In this document: piece by piece, positions 1 through 10,365 of the stretch | Numbering within the stretch: position 1 is the first letter of the stretch | Layout: the number at the start of each line of letters is the position of its first letter | Origin: Isoetes engelmannii | Taxonomy: Eukaryota; Streptophyta; Lycopodiopsida; Isoetales; Isoetaceae | Direction of reading: 5' to 3' | DNA length: 20,777 nucleotides | NCBI GenBank assembly: GCA_011763485.2 | Contig: JAANSK020277602.1 | Coordinates: 1-20,777, forward strand | The notes under the pieces: generated by a model | What the model was told of the DNA's origin: nothing | Seen by the model: the letters and a program-made list of their open reading frames with translations, nothing else | Database searches by the model: none | Made by a program: the position numbers and the translations under genes

Positions 1-3000
1 GGAATGTCCACATTCACATCATTTTCTCTCACTTGGCTTTTGCCATCATTGGTTACTTTGTCAGCTTGATTGCCAACCTCATCCTTTTGTTCATCTTTTT
101 CGTTCACAAGTTCAAAGCCCATACTTTCCTATAAAAAAAAAAAAGCATAAGCATTTGAAAAAGAGAACTAGTATAAATATGTCATAAGTAGTACCTGTTG
201 ATGATGTTTAATCTTCTGCTGAGACTTTTTCTCTTGTATCATCTCGTGTTTGCGCTCATAAAAATCAAAATCCTCCAATATTGAGGTTTTGGAGTCAAAG
301 TTCTTGAAGATATTTAGCATTTCAAGCCCTTGCACAGAATCCACCTAGAAGCAAGAGTATAGTGGTCCAATAAATAAAATGTAGAATGCCAAAAGAAATG
401 TTTAGGTATCATTTGGTATCATTAGTGCAATGTACAACATTTTGACAACTTCTTGCCATATACGAGTCTAAAGACATATGACAACTTTTTCTCCAAATAC
501 TGAGGCATGCAAACTAACAGAAACTCGTACGCATACCAAACCACTAAATAACTCAAGTAAATAGAACTTATAGCTCAAATTATTTTTGCACAAAGACTAG
601 GTGACCTTATTGTGCTATGTACTAAAGCACTTGATCTCATAAAATCTAAGCAATCTGTTCCCGATGTTCATAACATCTTCATTGTTTAACATGAAAAAGC
701 ATGCCACAATCCGAACAAATTACCAGGTATCCATCTTTCCTAGCTATAACCTTAACAGTCATTACCTCCTGCGTATCTCTACTGTTTGTTACCGGCCTAT
801 TCTCATTGTTCTGCAGAATTATATGACGAAGCTGGCTATTAGGAATGTCCTTCACAATATGCCATCGCACCGTAAATTTACCAGTCCACTTGTCTTCCAA
901 CCAGAAGTCCACACTTTTACCAAAATCAACAGGAGAAGTCATCTCTGCAACTCCACAAAACTGGCCACTGGCATTCACCTAAGAACCATTATAAACTTCA
1001 TTATACCTAAGCTTCAAAATTTAGATGTAAGTAAAGCAATGCACTCACAGAAAAGAAAAGGAACACGGGGCATTCTTTCGCATTGCTTTTTATTTTTAAT
1101 TGAGCATCATGATATGCTGCATCCAATCGCTTGTTACCATTGGGAGTGCTCGCCCAAACATTGTACTTTATGCTCTTGTGTACATCATCCTCACTATAAG
1201 ATTTGATGACAAAAAACTTCGCATCCTCGTACTTGGTTGGAAAATCCGCCCTATTATATTGCTCTTTTAATGCTGCCAACCCATCATCCTCGGTTGTCTT
1301 TGCACCATGCCCACGTGGAGGGTGCAGCATTCTTAATGTGGATTCATTAAACTTCATTCTCTGATTCTGGGCATTTAAAAGTCCAAAATTCCCATTCCTG
1401 GCATTCCAAGCTAAACCACCACTCCAGTGGCCTGTGTTGGTGTAACCACCTAAAGCACAAGCTTTAATCCGTGATGGAGAAAAAGATTGGCCAGGCAGTG
1501 GATGTTCAGGGAAATCTCGTCTCCACGGACCACCCCTATAATTTGCAGATGAACCTGGCCATGGTGATTGCATTATCTGTATGGAACCTTTTAGTAAGAA
1601 GCACAAAAAGGGGCTATAAAACGTCATGTAATGATTTCCTTCTGACCTTTTCAGGTGGAAAAGATGAATTCCTTGCAGTAAAACCTCGACCATTGGCATG
1701 AAATGGCTCCGCAGTTCTGTTAGCTGGCAAAAAACCACTAGTGTTATCTCCCTTGAAGGCTGAGGCACGGTTTGAAGGATTCTGCTTTCTCCCTTCATGT
1801 CCATCTTGTGCATATATCGGAGAATGTTTCTGACCTAACGGTGGCATAGCCCCCCTTCCAAATGGCATTCGAGGTGCCATCCATCTCCCTGACATCATGT
1901 TCCCCTCATAGGCATTATAGCCACCCAACCTCTGCATTTTGTGAAGACAATCGTTTCTCGCCCCTGGAGGCGTCATCCTCCCTTCTGAAAATGGTGGTGG
2001 ATATTGAGAACCTGGGGGCATTGGTTGATGGTACATATGGGTAGAATATTGAAATACATGGGGGGCCATGTACATCTGACCTTCGCCTCCTGCAGGAACA
2101 GGGCTTCCTGGAGACAAAAGACCACCAGGGAGGTATGGTGCATACCTTAAAGCCGCAGGATGTGCCAATTCACCGCTCTACATAGAACCGAATGGACGAA
2201 TCAGCAATCATCCTCTAGATATATGAACATATAAAGCTTTCTTTTAGGAAGAAATTACATACAGAAGATTGTTGTGTTCCTTTTGCAACATACTGCCCAT
2301 CCTCCTTATCCAATCTATTGGGCAAATGATTCATGGATGCTGAAAATTGAAGTGGATCAACTCATTCAAGAACTCTGGGAACTGTTATTGTCATTCGAGA
2401 CAGCTAAACTTGTACACAGAGTACTTGCAAAACTACTCACCTGGGACCGACCTCTCTTTATCAGGAGAATGGGCATGACCAAGTAATAATGCTTCTTGCA
2501 AATTTCCTCCACCATTAGCAGATACCTAGGTTGCTCATATTTAACACAGCACCATCAGTAAAACATGCAGAAAAAACTATCTAGCGGACATGTACACATG
2601 TCTCCTATGCACTGTATATTTTTCTTACATAATGCATATCTTATAACCTACATAAGTGTGCATCTTGTGCTTGTTATATGTGTATTAGTTACATTGATAA
2701 CATTTTACATTCAAATTCCTGGCAACCAATGCCAATGCTTCTTTTACAATTGTAGAGCATTCACCTCTGAGTAATTATTATGCTTCACTGGATCCACCTT
2801 GAGTTTCTGCAATATTTCACTCATTTCTACCCGAGATGTCAAAGAAAATAGTGCCCAACAAAAAAGGTGAGTGTATTTATGGAGCTTTAACAACAGATTG
2901 TATGAAAGGATACCCTCGTCTACATCACTAGATGCCCCTGATATCAGCGGCTTTAGTGCTTCGCCTAGCAAGTTTTCTTGTGAAGAGTCTGACAAGGTTG

Positions 3001-3004
3001 ACAT
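1..3004 (-). CDS. ECT/YTHDF-type m6A RNA reader (YTH domain protein), nine exons, 3' end off window
   Basis: Cytoplasmic YTH proteins bind N6-methyladenosine in mRNA and steer its stability and translation. Exons read on the minus strand: 3004-2914, 2826-2765, 2525-2441, 2339-2263, 2177-1647, 1576-1049, 978-766, 344-195 and 128-1 (open at the edge). All introns are GT..AG and the phases match at every join, giving about 621 residues so far. The start at 3004 is the first ATG after an in-frame TGA. The N-terminus has [14 protein letters not shown], like the LLQKL motif near the start of plant ECT proteins. The middle is Pro/Gly/Met-rich and looks disordered, as in the family. The YTH domain spans the 1576, 978 and 344 exons: [20 protein letters not shown], then [27 protein letters not shown] and [13 protein letters not shown]. 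The three cage tryptophans are present (NVWAS and DFWLEDKW). A Lys/Glu-rich tail follows. The family call is firm; the paralogue within ECT1-ECT13 is not assigned. Confidence 0.93.
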
Positions 3005-3850
3005 TGTTCCGTAACAAGATTTCTTTCCAAATAAGATTCAGATGGAACCAAACTCGTTTAACGGACAGCCGGAATAAAAAGAACCTTTTTACAATTGAAA
3101 TCTTTTATCTTTGAGGTTCCTGCAACTCCCCTTTCAAAGCTTCAACCTCACCTGAACCGACCAAACAGATCGTTAGAAAAGAAAGCAGGATCAACAACCC
3201 CAAATGCAAATAGTCCGATTCAGCTCTCGATTGCAAAAGCATGCTATTATAGCTCTGTAAAAAACCCTACCAAAACCTCCAGGAAAAGGAGTAGCACAAA
3301 ACGAAGCCAAAGAAAAAAACTACTGACCTGATGCAGATTTTTTGCCTTGGGAAAGCGGCCAAACTTATACCGCCGTTACGATTTTGAATGTGGAAAGGAG
3401 ACAAAAGCCAGCCGATTCTGCGTTATTCGAAGAATGGTAAAGCAGGGTTGGCCTGCCGGATTCAGACCTCAAGGAAGTGCGGGAAGAATGAAAAATCAGG
3501 TAACCAACACAGATTCTTCTTCATCCCCCCACCTCTGAATTGTCGGAAACTCGCTCCACCTGTTGTGTGTAGAAGGTCACTGTCGTGGCCACATCACGCC
3601 CTTCCAGTTAACATCGTACGGTCCATGTTGGGACCCCCTCCACCCTCACCCTCACCCTCAGCCTCAGCCTCACCCTCGCCCGTCTCAACCTCGCCTAGCT
3701 TGTTCATAGATACCTTAGGGGGGTTTCTCATGGACGGAAACCTCCAGGTTTTTTGGAGGTCCGATTTCTTGGGCTCAGGTCTTGGACCTTACTTTCTGCT
3801 CAGGTTTCGGACCTGATTTTGATCCACCATCTCATATTTCATTCTTGTGT
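3005..3850. promoter_or_regulatory. 5' flank and probable promoter/5'UTR of the YTH gene
   Basis: No convincing coding sequence was seen here. On the minus strand a good donor (CAG|GTCAGT, near 3329) and a possible acceptor (TTGCAG, near 3120) would allow a 5'UTR intron of about 200 bp, which is common in plant ECT genes but is an inference here. A C-rich hexamer repeat and two 17-bp near-copies (3773-3789 and 3798-3814, one mismatch region in the middle) lie farther out. The boundary with the LTR element at about 3850 is approximate. Confidence 0.4.
3636..3694. repeat. imperfect CCCTCA/GCCTCA hexamer repeat
   Basis: About nine imperfect copies of a CCCTCA-like hexamer (some GCCTCA, CCCTCG) follow one another. 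On the minus strand this is a G-rich, purine-heavy tract 630-690 bp upstream of the YTH start codon. It makes a proline/serine-rich ORF by chance; nothing else supports coding. Confidence 0.75.
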
Positions 3851-3899
3851 ATCAATCGACTGAGATGTTGGAAAAAAAAAACCTTGAGGTCTTTTGATT

Positions 3900-5050
3900 C
3901 ACCAATCTCAACTGGTGGCGGGGGTGGAGGCACGCGATCTGGAAAAGGATTCGTCGTATAAGGTTCCACAAAAGAAACATGGAATACCGGGTGCAGCCGA
4001 ACTGAAGGCAGGAGCTCCAGCCGGAAGGCAGCATTCCCGACTTGATCAAGGATTTTATACGGACCCAAGCGGCGATAATCCAACTTATCACAAGGGCATG
4101 TTGTGGGCAGATCGCGGTGCATGAGCCAAACAGGATCCCCAACTGCAAAATGTGAAGCATCTTGGCGATGCTGATCTGCATGATGGTGGTACCATTCCTG
4201 GGCCTGGAGAAGCTACCCCTGAAGGTCATCTTGGAGCTGACGGAGCTTCTCAAGTCGGTCTTCGGCACTGGGGTTAACCGAATCAGAGCCTGGAGGAAGG
4301 AAAGACCAGCGAGGATGGGTGCCGGAATTCACAAAGAATGGTGTCTGTCCGGTAGAAGCATAGACTGAATTATTGTAAGTGAATTCAGCCAAGGGGAGCC
4401 AGCTGACCCAGTCATCCTGCTGAGATAATTATGAAGCACCGCAAATACTGCTCAAGGGTTTGGTTGGTACGCTCCACTTGCCCATTAGTCTCCGGGTGGT
4501 GGCCTGAGGAAAGAGAGCATTCCACGCCCAAGAGTTGCAGGAGCCGTTTCCAGAAACCGGCAACAAACTCTGGGCTGTGATCACTGATAATGGTATCCGG
4601 CAAGCCATGGAGTCGAACCACTTCTCGGAGCAAAAGATCAGGTGTACCTTCATTCGTGATGGATGTGCTGCATGGTATGAAGTGCGCCATCTTGGAAAAA
4701 CGGTCAACAACCACCAGGATGGCGTCATGCCCCTGAGAAAGATGGGAGCTCGACAATGAAATCCACTGAGATGCTCTTCCATGGGCTGCCTGGAACTGGC
4801 AAGGGCTGAAGCAGACCATGTGGAAGGTGTTTGGGAGTCTTCGCCCGGCAACAAGTGTCACAGGAGCGTACAAACATCTCCACAGTGCGTCGGAGGCCCG
4901 ACCACCAATAATCTCGGCCAATGAGTTCCAGGGTCTTGGTAACTCCAAAGTGGCCGGCAAGAGGAGAATCATGACAAGACTGCAACATTTGAAGTCTGGG
5001 AGCACCGTCAGGAACGTACAGAAGTCCATCACGGAAAACGAGCCCATCTC
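3900..5050 (-). pseudogene. integrase part of the gypsy fossil
   Basis: An HHCC zinc domain (HDSPLAGHFGVTKTLELI.. and CDTCCRAK) precedes the catalytic core (ILVVVDRFSKMAHFIPC, then ISDHSPEFVAGFWKRL and HHPETNGQVERTNQTLEQYL). The C-terminal module LGPYKILDQVGNAAFRL, then LHPVFHVSFVEPY matches gypsy integrase ends. A Pro-rich stretch (VPPPPPPVEIG) comes where a chromodomain would begin; none is recognisable beyond it. The part is broken. Confidence 0.88.
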
Positions 5051-5299
5051 GAACCTCAAACTGTTCATAATCCGACCGTGTCCGCTCAGGGGAATCGCCA
5101 CTGCGATTCTGAAGAGCAGAGCCCAGATGTGAGACAATATCCTGAGCCAATGGGTCGGAGGGAAGAGCCGTCCGAATTGACTCCAATAGGGCAGAATCAT
5201 GGGGCCTCTCAAACAGTGTGATGGCCATCAGCTGCAAACGATCCGGCCCCAGAACAACATGTGAGTGCTGATCAAAAGCAGGGTCTCCTGGCTTTGGCT

Positions 5300-6690
5300 C
5301 GAGGCAGGAACGCCGAGACAAGGCATCTGGCTTCCCTTGGAGGGCCCCTGGCCGATACTTGATCACAAAGTCGATGCGTGACAACACTTGTGTGTGCCAC
5401 CGTGCCTGACGCCGATTGAGGACCCGGGTAGACTGAAAATACTCGAGATTCCGGTGATCAGTGTAAACTGTGACCTTGTGAGGGGATCCTTCCAAAATTC
5501 GCCTCCATTCCTCAAATGAGTCAACTATTGCCATCAGCTCCTTGTCATAAATGGGATAGTTGATCTCAGCAGCCTGGAATTTTCGTGAATGGTAGGCAAT
5601 CGGATGCAACTCATGATCATCCCCCTCTTGTGACTAAATACCCCCAAGAGCAAAGTCGGATGCATCCGCTTCCACCACATACGGACGTGAAGGATCCGCA
5701 TGGGCAAGGACTGGTGCCGAAGTGAAAGCATGCTTCAAAGTGACAAACGTCGTTTCCGCTTCCACACTCCATTCAAAAGGCACATTCTTGGACGTGAGAC
5801 GTGTCAAAGGAAGGACAATCTCTGAGTAATCCTTGTTGAAGTGACGATAGAAATTGGCAAACCCCATGAAGCACTGGATATCTTTGGCCGAAGAAGGTGT
5901 CTCCCAATCAAGCATTGTTCTAACTTTCTCAGGATCCATTGAAACGCCGTGAGAAGTGATGCAATAGCCAAGGAACTCGACATGGTCTTGCTCAAACTGA
6001 CACTTCTCCAACTTGGCATAGAGCCCATGTTCGCGCAGCTTCTGCAGGACCTTCCAGGCATGTTCTTCATGTTCTTCCAGAGTCTTCAAATAGATCAAAA
6101 TATCATCCAGATAGATGATAACAAAGAGGTCCAAGAACTCCCAAAAAAACATCATTTGCCATGTGCTGAAAAACTGCTGAAGCATTGGTCAGGCCAAAGG
6201 GCATGATGGTATACTCAAAATGGCCATATCGGGTTCAGAACGCTGTCTTTCATTCGTCATCTTCTCTGATCTGGATCAGGTTATAGGCACCGCGAAGATC
6301 AATCTTGGTGAAATACCGTGCACCTTGCAGCCGCTCAAGCAATTCTGGAATCAGAGGCAAGGGGTACCGGTTGCGAACAATGATCTTGTTGAGCCCGCGA
6401 TAATCTACAACCAACCACAAAGAACCGTCCTTGGAAACAAAAGATAGGAGCGCCAGCGGGTGACTGGGAATGCTGGATAAAGCCAGTTGCAAGGTTCTCC
6501 TCAATATAAGTCCGCAGAGTCTCCAACTCTGTTGGTGATAAGCCATAGATGGGACCATATGGTGGAGTCGTCCCTGGCTGGAGATCAATGGGACAGTCAT
6601 ACGGACAATGCTCTGGAAGTTTGCTGGCTTTGACCTTGTGGAAGATGTCAGCGAAATCCTTGTACTTGTCGGGAAGAACTGGAACAAATG
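5300..6690 (-). pseudogene. reverse transcriptase and RNase H parts of the gypsy fossil
   Basis: RT motifs in order: [18 protein letters not shown] and [10 protein letters not shown], the preceding LVVDYRGLN and NRYPLPLI, then the catalytic YLDD in [12 protein letters not shown], and FLGYCITSHGVSMDPEKV. RNase H follows with VVEADASDFALGG and HPIAYHSRKFQAAEINYPIY, KELMAIV, and VYTDHRNLEYF. These are textbook Ty3/gypsy pol motifs. Copying of genomic RNA into cDNA is the family role. The part is broken. Confidence 0.9.
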
Positions 6691-6837
6691 TCACAGAAGC
6701 CGAACTGGTTGCTGGATGAACTTGAATTGCAAACATCAAAGTGGGATCTTGTCTTCCTGATTGGACAAACTTCTGCAATGAGATTGTCGAGATACGGAGC
6801 TGAGGACGTGAAGAAGACTTGGGAAGATTGCCATCGC

Positions 6838-7195
6838 GATCCTGATGAGCGGGAACATGTACAGGAATAGAATCAGGAACCGAGACGGAAACAGGGGCAA
6901 GAACAAAAATGGGAGCTGGAACAGATGCGGAAGCAGAATTCGAAACAGGAACAGGAACAGGAACATGAACAGAGACGGAAACTTGATCTGGAGCTGGAAT
7001 AGAGACTGGGACGGAAATTGGAACAGGATTGCGAGCAGGAATGAAAACAGAATCAAGAGCAGAAACCGGAACTGGGGCAGAGTCAGGAACATGGACGGGA
7101 ACTGGAACGGGAACGTGGCACGAAGCAGAAACAGGATTCGGGTTGTGGGCCGAGGTGAGGTCAGGAGCCCATGAGACTTTATGGGACGGAGATGG
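6838..7195. repeat. degenerate hexamer repeat between protease and RT
   Basis: The plus strand shows many imperfect GGAACA/GGAACG-type hexamers over about 350 bp. On the element's coding strand they translate as an alternating Val/Pro/Ser/Ala run (PVPVSVPVSIPAP, VPVPVPVSNSASASVPAP). This is a low-complexity spacer between protease and RT; its antisense yields Arg/Asn-rich ORFs that are artefacts. Confidence 0.8.
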
Positions 7196-7267
7196 CAAAA
7201 CAGAGGCAGGATTTGTCAGAGGATCAGAACTGGAGCAAGAGCTATCAAAACAAAATGATCTGGAGTG

Positions 7268-7534
7268 CTAGTTAATCTGTGGGTTGTGCAGTTCGAGCCA
7301 AGGGAGACCCAAAACTACAGGCGCATGCGGGCTAGCAATGAGATTAAAGGAGATGCTACAAGATGCTCCGTCGAACAGAAGCCGAACAAGTGCAGTACAT
7401 TCAGTGACTGCGCTCGAGGAGATCTCACGTCCATGAACCACACCAAAAGCACTGGGATGCTCAACTCTGCTTCTAGGGATGGCGTGCTTGAAAGCGAATG
7501 CACTGTCCATAAGCAAGCATTCGCGCCACATCAA
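7268..7534 (-). pseudogene. retropepsin-like protease part of the gypsy fossil
   Basis: The stretch has the end of an aspartic-protease fold with VVLGLPWLELHNPQI, the well-known 'LG.PWL..HNP.I' signature at the end of gypsy protease domains. It sits between gag and the reverse transcriptase, the expected place in this family. Confidence 0.7.
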
Positions 7535-7675
7535 GATGTGCTGACGCTTCCAACTTCCCGGCCTCTGACTCCAGCACCACAGGAATGAAAAACTCCTTGA
7601 CCTTATCCGAGGGAATAAACCCCTTATTGCATCTGGGTGGAGCCTGAGGAATGGCGATCAGCCGACGAGAGGCTC

Positions 7676-8632
7676 CTACTCGGACCGACCACTGAAGTTT
7701 TTCGACTGATTTGGGCGCTTAACTGGACACCCACGAACCATATGCCCAGCCCCACCGCAATAGAGGCAAAGGTAGGCCTCCCGTCTGCGCTGCTTCTCGG
7801 CTGCCGACAAGAGTCCCCCAACTGCCCGATCAATCTGCATAGGCACTGGCCCTTCTGGCATAGGCGGCGATTCAGAAACTGTTATGGCTACTGGAGTGTG
7901 TGGAGCTGGGGAAACATGTTGATTCCGCCTTTCTTGCTTACGCTCGAAAAGGCGGTTGTCACAACGAACTGCAAACTTGATAGCTTCCCCTAAATTTTGT
8001 GGGTCCTCCATACTTAACAACATATCCTTAACATCTTCACGCACGCCCCTTCGAAAACAGTCCCGAAGGGCAACATCGTCCCAAGCAGTATCGATTGCAA
8101 TCTGGTGGAACTCAGACGCATAAACTGAGGCTGGGCGTGATCCTTGCCTGAGGTTACTGAGTCGGGTCACTGTTGTCCACTGTCGGTCTGTATATCCAAA
8201 ACAGGCTTCGAGCTCAGCTGTAAAACTAGCAAAGTCTTGTAACTCTGACGCTTGCTTCTCCAACAAGGGGGCAAACCAACTGAGAGCCAGCCCCGTAAGA
8301 AGAGACCCGACTAAACGTACTTGCTCCTGACCTGTGGGGTACCTATGAGGATGTTGGATAACAAGTCGAACCGGATTCAAAAAACCCCGGAGTTTGGACC
8401 TAGTGCCATCAAATTTCTCCGGCAAACTGATCTTCGGCTCTGATGGTCTCATCCCCGAGCTGGAAGTTGATTCATTGGAAGTTAGCCGCTCTCTAAGCTC
8501 CTGGTTATCTCGACGCAATTGCTGACAAATTTGTGCGAGCTGTTGCAGCTGCTGAGCATATGTAAAAAGCTCCCCCATGAGGGCCAACAGTATCAAAGAC
8601 TGCTCAGAGGAATTGCACCGGCGATCTGACAA
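7676..8632 (-). pseudogene. gag part of the gypsy fossil
   Basis: This is the structural-protein part of the element. It has an N-terminal Gln-rich, coiled-coil-like stretch (QQLQQLAQICQQLRRDNQEL), a retrotransposon gag core (KISLPEKFDGTRSKLRGFL, GSLLTGLALSWFAPLLE, ACFGYTDRQ, ASEFHQIA) and a C-terminal CCHC zinc knuckle (CLYCGGAGHMVRGC). This gag layout is usual for chromovirus-like Ty3/gypsy elements. It is treated as a part of a fossil, not as an active gene. Confidence 0.88.
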
Positions 8633-8984
8633 AGCAGGGCAGAGCAGAAATTTTTCAGAACTAGCTCAGGAGGATCACCCTGGCGATCAGGCTGAGCTGA
8701 GCTAAGCACATTTTTTTTTTAAACCCATAACAGCTAAGGAGGATAGCGACCGCGATCCCAAACAGCAAGAAACCAAGAATTTTTCACCCAAACATGCCTA
8801 ACTGGATTGCCGCCGCCATCCTGAGGAGCAAAACAATACAAAAGAAAACACCTACTTGGTCTGATCAGTCACAGGTCCGGTTCAAACTGTCAGGAACCTA
8901 CCCGAAATACACGGACACTACGTACAAAAATACAGAAGGTGTATGCCAAGATCTGGCAAGAATTTTATTATACAAGTGAAACAA

Positions 8985-9060
8985 GAGTACAATGGCCCGA
9001 AGGCACTCAAGAATACAGAACAGGAGTACAATGGCCCGGAGGCGCTCAGGAAAATAGGAC
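8985..9060. repeat. 39-bp tandem duplication inside the LTR
   Basis: Two near-identical units start GAGTACAATGGCCCG at 8985 and at 9024, a period of 39 bp with a few differences. They lie between the TATA box and the polyadenylation signal of the probable LTR, that is in its R region. Confidence 0.8.
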
Positions 9061-9205
9061 AGACACTGAGAGGATTCAAGACTAGCATTGAACCGGAATA
9101 GCTAGCCAAGAGTGAGGCTTCGCTATATATACTCGCACCGGCGGTCACGATCACGCCACTCCAGTGGTTGAGATGGCGTGATGTGTCATCCATGCATGGC
9201 ATCCG

Positions 9206-9245
9206 TGTGACGACCGTATTGGTCAATATTCGTATGGTCGTCACA
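9206..9245. repeat. inverted repeat at the LTR edge
   Basis: GTGACGACC at 9207-9215 pairs perfectly with GGTCGTCAC at 9236-9244; the arms extend to 13 bp with one mismatch around a 14-20 bp loop. The outer arm coincides with the inferred TGTGACGACC start of the LTR on the minus strand. Confidence 0.75.
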
Positions 9246-9690
9246 ACAACCGCCTCCGCTTCCAAATCAGCCACACTAGTCAAGCGACACACAAGTACAA
9301 AGCTTGCTTCTTCAAGAGGGACCAATCAGCAGGATACAGATGCAGCAACAACTGCTGACTAGACAACCTAACTCGGAACAGGCCCCTGACCCAATCCCAA
9401 ACCACCTACAAGTGAGAGCACAGGACCAAGCAATGCTCCACGGATTCAGGATGGAGGCCACAACACGAGCAAAGAGGGCTCACACCCGGCTTAAATCTGC
9501 TCACAAGGGCATTTACCCGGATACCGCGGTGCACCACCTGCCACAAAAGCACTCTGACCTTCGGTGGGGGAAGCGAACTCCACGTCCATGTCCAGACAAA
9601 GCGCCAACGAGAGCCCTGAAGCTGCAAAGACCACTTCCCAGAAGGGGGCAAAGTGTCATGTATTACCAATACCCTATAACAAGACCGCAC
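9240..9690 (-). mobile_element. LINE fragment with zf-RVT (zinc-binding) region
   Basis: The minus strand encodes a reverse-transcriptase zinc-binding domain that follows RT in many plant L1-type LINEs: PPKVRVLLWQVVHRG, then LCSCCGLHPESVEHC with the C-x2-C..H-x3-C pattern. Past a stop after CSHL the frame still reads VWDWVRGLF and, further on, LIWKRR, both typical of the LINE C-terminus. RT itself is absent, so it is a remnant. It abuts the outer edge of the gypsy LTR; which inserted into which cannot be told. Confidence 0.7.
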
Positions 9691-9968
9691 AAAACATGTG
9701 GCAGCAACATCAGGATGAACCCGCTAAACCTGCACCACCACATCCTCCTGGAGCACAAGAGGTATATGATGCGGAATGCGACCCGCCACCTGCTCCTAAA
9801 TGGCCCGATCACATGCACATATTGCTAACATGATATTAAAATAGTTGTGCATGTCATAATAGATAATAAATTAGACAATTAGATATTTGATATTAGATAA
9901 TCAGTTGTGTTGTGGATAGGTAATAAAGTAGTTTAGGGATCTAAGCCCTTCAATAACTATTTGCATTG

Positions 9969-9982
9969 CCCCCCCCCCCCCC
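9969..9982. repeat. poly-C run (C14)
   Basis: Fourteen consecutive cytosines, followed by TCCC. The length is prone to sequencing and replication slippage. Confidence 0.95.
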
Positions 9983-10295
9983 TCCCACAATCATGAATAC
10001 ACACGAAAAGAAATAATCGCAGTGAAAATTTCTTGTATATTATAGTTTAACCAGCAAAAATGCATTGTTATGTCTACACAACCACATGTTTCTAGAAGGC
10101 ACCCCTCGATGGGTAGCACATCAATAAAATTTCCTTTAAGGTCTAGGAAATAACAAAGTTCTTCAAATAGTCTAGTACCTGTAGTATGGATCTATAGTAG
10201 AAACAAATGCATATGTCCTTGATGGACCACCTTAACTATGTCCTTTCTGTCCTTTCTTTGGGTTACATTTCTTGCATGATATAGATAAGAGGAGG

Positions 10296-10365
10296 GTTTA
10301 ATGGCAGTTTTAAAGAGGACATTGTTTAAGGGCAGTTTTAAAGAGGACATGGTTTAATGGCCATT
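10296..10365. repeat. 28-bp tandem repeat, 2.5 copies
   Basis: Units starting GTTTAATGGCAG at 10296, GTTTAAGGGCAG at 10324 and GTTTAATGGCCA at 10352 follow one another; the first two differ at two positions, the third is partial. Confidence 0.85.

Larger units (their letters stand above)
3850..9245 (-). mobile_element. Fossil Ty3/gypsy (Metaviridae) LTR retrotransposon, chromovirus-like, one LTR recognised
   Basis: On the minus strand, from high to low coordinates, the parts are: a probable 5' LTR (about 8889-9245), leader, gag (about 7676-8632), protease (about 7268-7534), a Val/Pro-rich spacer, reverse transcriptase (about 5900-6690), RNase H (about 5300-5700), an integrase with HHCC and catalytic core (about 4412-5050), and an integrase C-terminal module (about 3900-4120). 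The order PR-RT-RH-INT and the motifs mark Ty3/gypsy. The gag style and the LGPYKILDQVG..HPVFHVSFVEPY module are like those of chromoviruses, but no clear chromodomain follows. The element is broken: the coding parts lie in several frames with several breaks, and no 3' LTR was recognised, so the left end is probably truncated. Its age cannot be dated from LTR divergence. Bounds are approximate; identity is firm. Confidence 0.9.
8889..9245 (-). repeat. Probable 5' LTR of the gypsy fossil
   Basis: Read on the minus strand the segment starts TGTGACGACC near 9245 and ends TGACA at 8889, which fits the TG..CA rule. A TATA box (TATATATA, about 9124-9132) is followed about 160 bp on by an AATAAA signal (8964-8969), the usual U3-R order. 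It lies directly upstream of the gag leader. No second copy was found on the other side of the element, and no standard initiator-Met primer-binding site was recognised at the inner edge, so the exact ends are inferred. Confidence 0.45.

Noticed and set aside
664-1206. 180-codon plus-strand ORF
   Set aside because: It is antisense to the YTH-domain exons, whose splice sites and family motifs are clear.
3388-3816. 142-codon plus-strand ORF rich in Pro and Ser
   Set aside because: Its bulk is the CCCTCA repeat; no domain, no homologue known to me and no fitting context.
3540-3850. Possible 3' LTR of the gypsy fossil
   Set aside because: I compared it by eye with the 8889-9245 segment; only short stretches such as GGCGTGAT match, no more than chance.
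6845-7271. Plus-strand Asn/Arg-rich ORFs (RNRNRNMNRDGN-like)
   Set aside because: They are the antisense of the Val/Pro hexamer spacer in the gypsy fossil, with no family match.
9640-9680. AGAAGGGGGCAAAG followed by TGTCATG, looking like a polypurine tract and LTR start on the plus strand
   Set aside because: The minus strand codes here for the LINE zf-RVT region, no plus-strand element precedes it, and no LTR-like TATA/poly(A) set or second copy follows.
9304-9833. Plus-strand ORFs ending near 9830, one Pro-rich
   Set aside because: Mostly antisense to the LINE fragment. The Pro-rich end has no start or homology to support it.
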